From positions 1 through 5,920 of the forward strand of contig RFJM01000128.1 of NCBI GenBank assembly GCA_003694905.1: DNA of 5,920 nucleotides, written 5' to 3'. Positions 5,893-5,920 of this stretch are shown piece by piece; the stretch's first letter is position 1, and every line of letters starts with the position of its first letter. The notes below the pieces were generated by a model that saw only the letters and a list, made by a program, of their open reading frames with translations, had not been told where the DNA came from and ran no database searches. A program made the translations under genes and the position numbers. This stretch comes from Caldilineae bacterium. GTDB lineage: Bacteria; Chloroflexota; Anaerolineae; J102.

Positions 5893-5920
5893 TTGACAGC
5901 ATTCCCACATAATGCTAAAC
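5893..5920 (+). promoter_or_regulatory. Strong promoter cut by the right edge
   Basis: A perfect -35 box TTGACA (5893-5898) is followed by a 17-base spacer, whose last three bases are TGC (an extended -10 TGn). The first five bases of a -10 box, TAAAC (5916-5920), come next, and the sixth base is outside the window. The local composition turns AT-rich from about 5881. It should drive a plus-strand gene or RNA beyond the window. It starts 17 bases after the MITE-like segment ends. Confidence 0.6.

Overview
The window is GC-rich bacterial DNA with two parts: a dense sugar-uptake and sugar-metabolism gene run on the plus strand (1-4545), and a lone ribosomal protein gene on the minus strand (4608-5159). 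About 760 bases of non-coding, palindrome-rich DNA follow to the right edge. The permease type (an AglG-like MalG-family protein with a long extracytoplasmic insertion), the high GC and the style of intergenic palindromes together suggest a member of the Chloroflexota. That is an inference from recalled family resemblance, not from a search.

Plus-strand block: the window opens inside a carbohydrate ABC-transporter permease gene, whose true start probably lies upstream of base 1. After 25 bases comes an FGGY-family sugar kinase of the xylulokinase type (1103-2623). Its stop codon overlaps the start of an amylosucrase gene (2620-4545) in an ATGA arrangement. The three genes are very probably one operon. 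A coherent reading is that a disaccharide such as sucrose is imported by the ABC transporter and cytoplasmic amylosucrase moves its glucose onto an alpha-1,4-glucan, releasing fructose. The kinase then phosphorylates a ketose: D-xylulose by homology, possibly fructose by context. The binding protein, partner permease and ATPase are not in view.

The 62-base gap between the convergent amylosucrase and rplI genes is almost filled by a nested perfect palindrome, a likely shared 3'-end or terminator element.

Minus strand: rplI (50S ribosomal protein L9) has a clear Shine-Dalgarno sequence, a candidate promoter about 155 bases upstream of its start, and an unusual 34-residue acidic C-terminal tail.

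Right end (5342-5920): I see no credible gene. The stretch holds several inverted repeats. Two stand out: a 91-base near-continuous hairpin (5474-5564), and a 217-base segment bounded by 12-bp perfect inverted repeats that extend imperfectly to about 35 bp (5659-5875), which looks like a small non-autonomous mobile element. The last 28 bases carry a consensus -35 box and the beginning of a -10 box, so a plus-strand transcript probably starts just outside the window.
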